Assembly (NCBI GenBank): GCA_035299585.1
Contig: DATGWF010000097.1
Span: 1-7,222, forward strand
DNA from: DATGWF01 sp035299585
GTDB lineage: Bacteria > Actinomycetota > Actinomycetes > Actinomycetales > Microbacteriaceae
DNA: 7,222 nt
Reading direction: 5' to 3'
The position numbers and the translations under genes are program-made. Positions 6,134-7,222 of the stretch are shown here, one piece after another (position 1 is the stretch's first letter; each line of letters begins with the position of its first letter). Below the pieces are notes generated by a model. The model saw only the letters and a list, made by a program, of their open reading frames with translations. It was not told the DNA's origin and ran no database searches.

Positions 6134-7186
6134 GACGCGGGAGCGATCTACCTGGTTTCCTGCCCCGAATAGACAGCCTCGAAGAAAGCCAAGTCCCCAG
6201 GACACGTGCATGGTCGGAAAGATGAGCGTCAGCATCCCTCGCTCACGGAGCGACACGTCGCGCTGGCTCGCGATGACGGCCACGAGTGCCAGGAGGTAGC
6301 TCAACGGCGCGATGGCGAGGCCGAGACCGGGCCAACCGGGGACGCCCGGGACGGTCGCGCTGACACCCGCCCACGCGAGCGCGGCTGTCGTGGCCGCGAC
6401 GAGCGCCGGGGGTGCGAAGTATCGAATCGAATTGCGGGTGGGGTGCCGACGGACGACCTCCCCGCGCCAGACTCCGGTCGCAAAAAACTGCCGTCCCACG
6501 TCGCGCCAACGCGACCGCGGCCAGTAGGTGACGACCATGCGGGGCTCGTACCAGACGAGGTGGCCCGCCTCGCGGATGCGGAGGTTGAGTTCCCAGTCTT
6601 CGCCACGTTTCAGGCTCGTGTCGTAGACGCCGACCTCGGTCAGGACCGATCGGCGAAAGACTCCCAAATAGGCTGACTCGGCCGGGCGGCCTTCGCTTCC
6701 TTCGTGGTGGTACTGTCCGCCGCCCAGGCCGAATCGCGATACGTAGGCGCGCGCGACCATGCGCTGAAAGGGTGTCTTGCCGCGCGCCATCATGACACCG
6801 CCGACGTTCGCTGCGCCCGTGCGTTCGAGAGCGGCGATGGCGAGGCTCGTGTAGTTCGGCGGGAGCTCACTGTGCGCATCGACACGGACGATGACGGGGC
6901 CGCTGCTCGCCGCGATCGCGACATTGAGGCCGGTGGGGATATCCATCGCGGGGTTATCGACCAGGCGAATGCGGGGATCGCCGGCAGCGAGACGTGCCGC
7001 GAGCTCGTTTGTGCCGTCGTTCGACGGGCCGAGAGCGAGGACGATTTCAATCGGGCCCTCGAAGTCTTGGTTCAGGATGCCCGCGAGTCCGGCCTCCAGA
7101 TAGTCGACTTCGTTCAACACGGGCATGACGTAGCTCACGGCGGGGGAGCTCCCGGGCGGGATGACTGGTTCGATCGGGAGCGGCAC
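6119..7186 (-). CDS. Glycosyltransferase family 2, ExoA-like, with C-terminal membrane helices
   Basis: It is likely an inverting transferase moving a sugar from a nucleotide donor onto a lipid-linked glycan during surface polysaccharide or wall polymer synthesis. It has 355 residues and opens with GTG. The GT-A fold is clear: VSYVMPVLNE (17-26), nucleotide-side residues SNDGT (55-59), and RVDAHSELP (101-109), where DAH stands in the metal-binding DxD place as in the ExoA subgroup. RGEDWELNLR (194-203) carries the likely catalytic acidic pair, and RSRW (224-227) follows. Three hydrophobic segments close the protein (about 257-275, 282-307 and 318-340), placing the catalytic domain on the cytoplasmic side. 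The most upstream start is GTG 7186 (an in-frame stop lies 12 bases before it); GTG at codon 17 (7136-7138) is an alternative. No strong ribosome site precedes 7186. The gene converges on the TagF-like gene, which suggests the edge of a glycopolymer locus extending to the right. Confidence 0.92.
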   Translation of the reverse strand: MPLPIEPVIPPGSSPAVSYVMPVLNEVDYLEAGLAGILNQDFEGPIEIVLALGPSNDGTNELAARLAAGDPRIRLVDNPAMDIPTGLNVAIAASSGPVIVRVDAHSELPPNYTSLAIAALERTGAANVGGVMMARGKTPFQRMVARAYVSRFGLGGGQYHHEGSEGRPAESAYLGVFRRSVLTEVGVYDTSLKRGEDWELNLRIREAGHLVWYEPRMVVTYWPRSRWRDVGRQFFATGVWRGEVVRRHPTRNSIRYFAPPALVAATTAALAWAGVSATVPGVPGWPGLGLAIAPLSYLLALVAVIASQRDVSLRERGMLTLIFPTMHVSWGLGFLRGCLFGAGNQVDRSRVSRRS

Positions 7187-7222
7187 GAGCCCAGTCTCTC
7201 ACTTTCGCGAGCTGCTTCGGCG
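7187..7222 (-). other. Right edge: probable end of, or spacer after, a minus-strand gene
   Basis: Only 36 bases remain. On the minus strand one frame ends at TGA (7199-7201) after RRSSSRK, 12 bases before the GTG. A second frame runs on into the glycosyltransferase gene and stops with a TGA overlapping the GTG of codon 17. Either could be the tail of an upstream gene in the same operon. The stretch is too short to choose, and no promoter is clear, although GAGACT (7193-7198, minus strand) lies six bases before the GTG. Confidence 0.25.

Noticed and set aside
6206..6676. A 156-residue plus-strand open frame opposite the glycosyltransferase
   Set aside because: The minus strand encodes clear GT2 motifs over the same bases. 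The plus product is charged low-complexity sequence typical of a shadow frame.
1..7222. A new defence, toxin-antitoxin, phage or CRISPR-like system
   Set aside because: Every large coding frame belongs to a familiar family, there are no regularly spaced repeats, and the remaining gaps are short. Nothing in the window supports a new system.

Overview
The window looks like chromosomal core DNA from a high-GC actinobacterium, most likely of the Microbacteriaceae type, although that placement is an inference. The grounds are strong G/C use at third codon positions, a UPF0182 membrane protein (a family concentrated in actinobacteria), an HtrA-type protease with a long Pro/Ala-rich cytoplasmic tail, and at least one gene with no Shine-Dalgarno but a -10-like hexamer six bases before its ATG. 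It holds five protein genes and one tRNA gene.

Layout from left to right. (1) 1-2103, plus strand: the C-terminal 700 residues of a UPF0182 protein whose 5' part lies outside the window. (2) 2147-2223, plus: an initiator tRNA-fMet with CCA encoded, followed at once by a perfect 13-bp GC-rich hairpin (2226-2253) that probably terminates it. (3) About 2300-3223, plus: an alpha/beta hydrolase of the hormone-sensitive-lipase type. (4) 3325-4848, plus: a membrane-anchored S1C serine protease with a PDZ domain, closed by a second hairpin (4855-4894). (5) 4907-6133, plus: a CDP-glycerol glycerophosphotransferase (TagB/TagF-type) protein, possibly made from a leaderless transcript. (6) 6119-7186, minus: a family 2 glycosyltransferase resembling the ExoA subgroup, with C-terminal membrane helices. 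It runs towards gene 5, and the two 3' ends overlap by 15 bp.

How the parts fit together. The left half is a set of separately expressed genes (large membrane protein, translation-initiation tRNA, esterase, envelope protease) divided by hairpins. The right half, from 4907 onward, looks like the edge of a cell-surface glycopolymer locus: a polyol-phosphate transferase facing a polymer-type glycosyltransferase, with more minus-strand genes probably lying beyond the right edge. The protease acts outside the membrane, and UPF0182 is likewise a membrane protein with a large domain outside the helical bundle, so envelope function is the common theme. No gap longer than 300 bases lacks a gene. I saw no mobile element, CRISPR array, phage gene, toxin-antitoxin pair or recognisable defence system, and no convincing new system. 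The observations below are mostly about gene boundaries and regulation.
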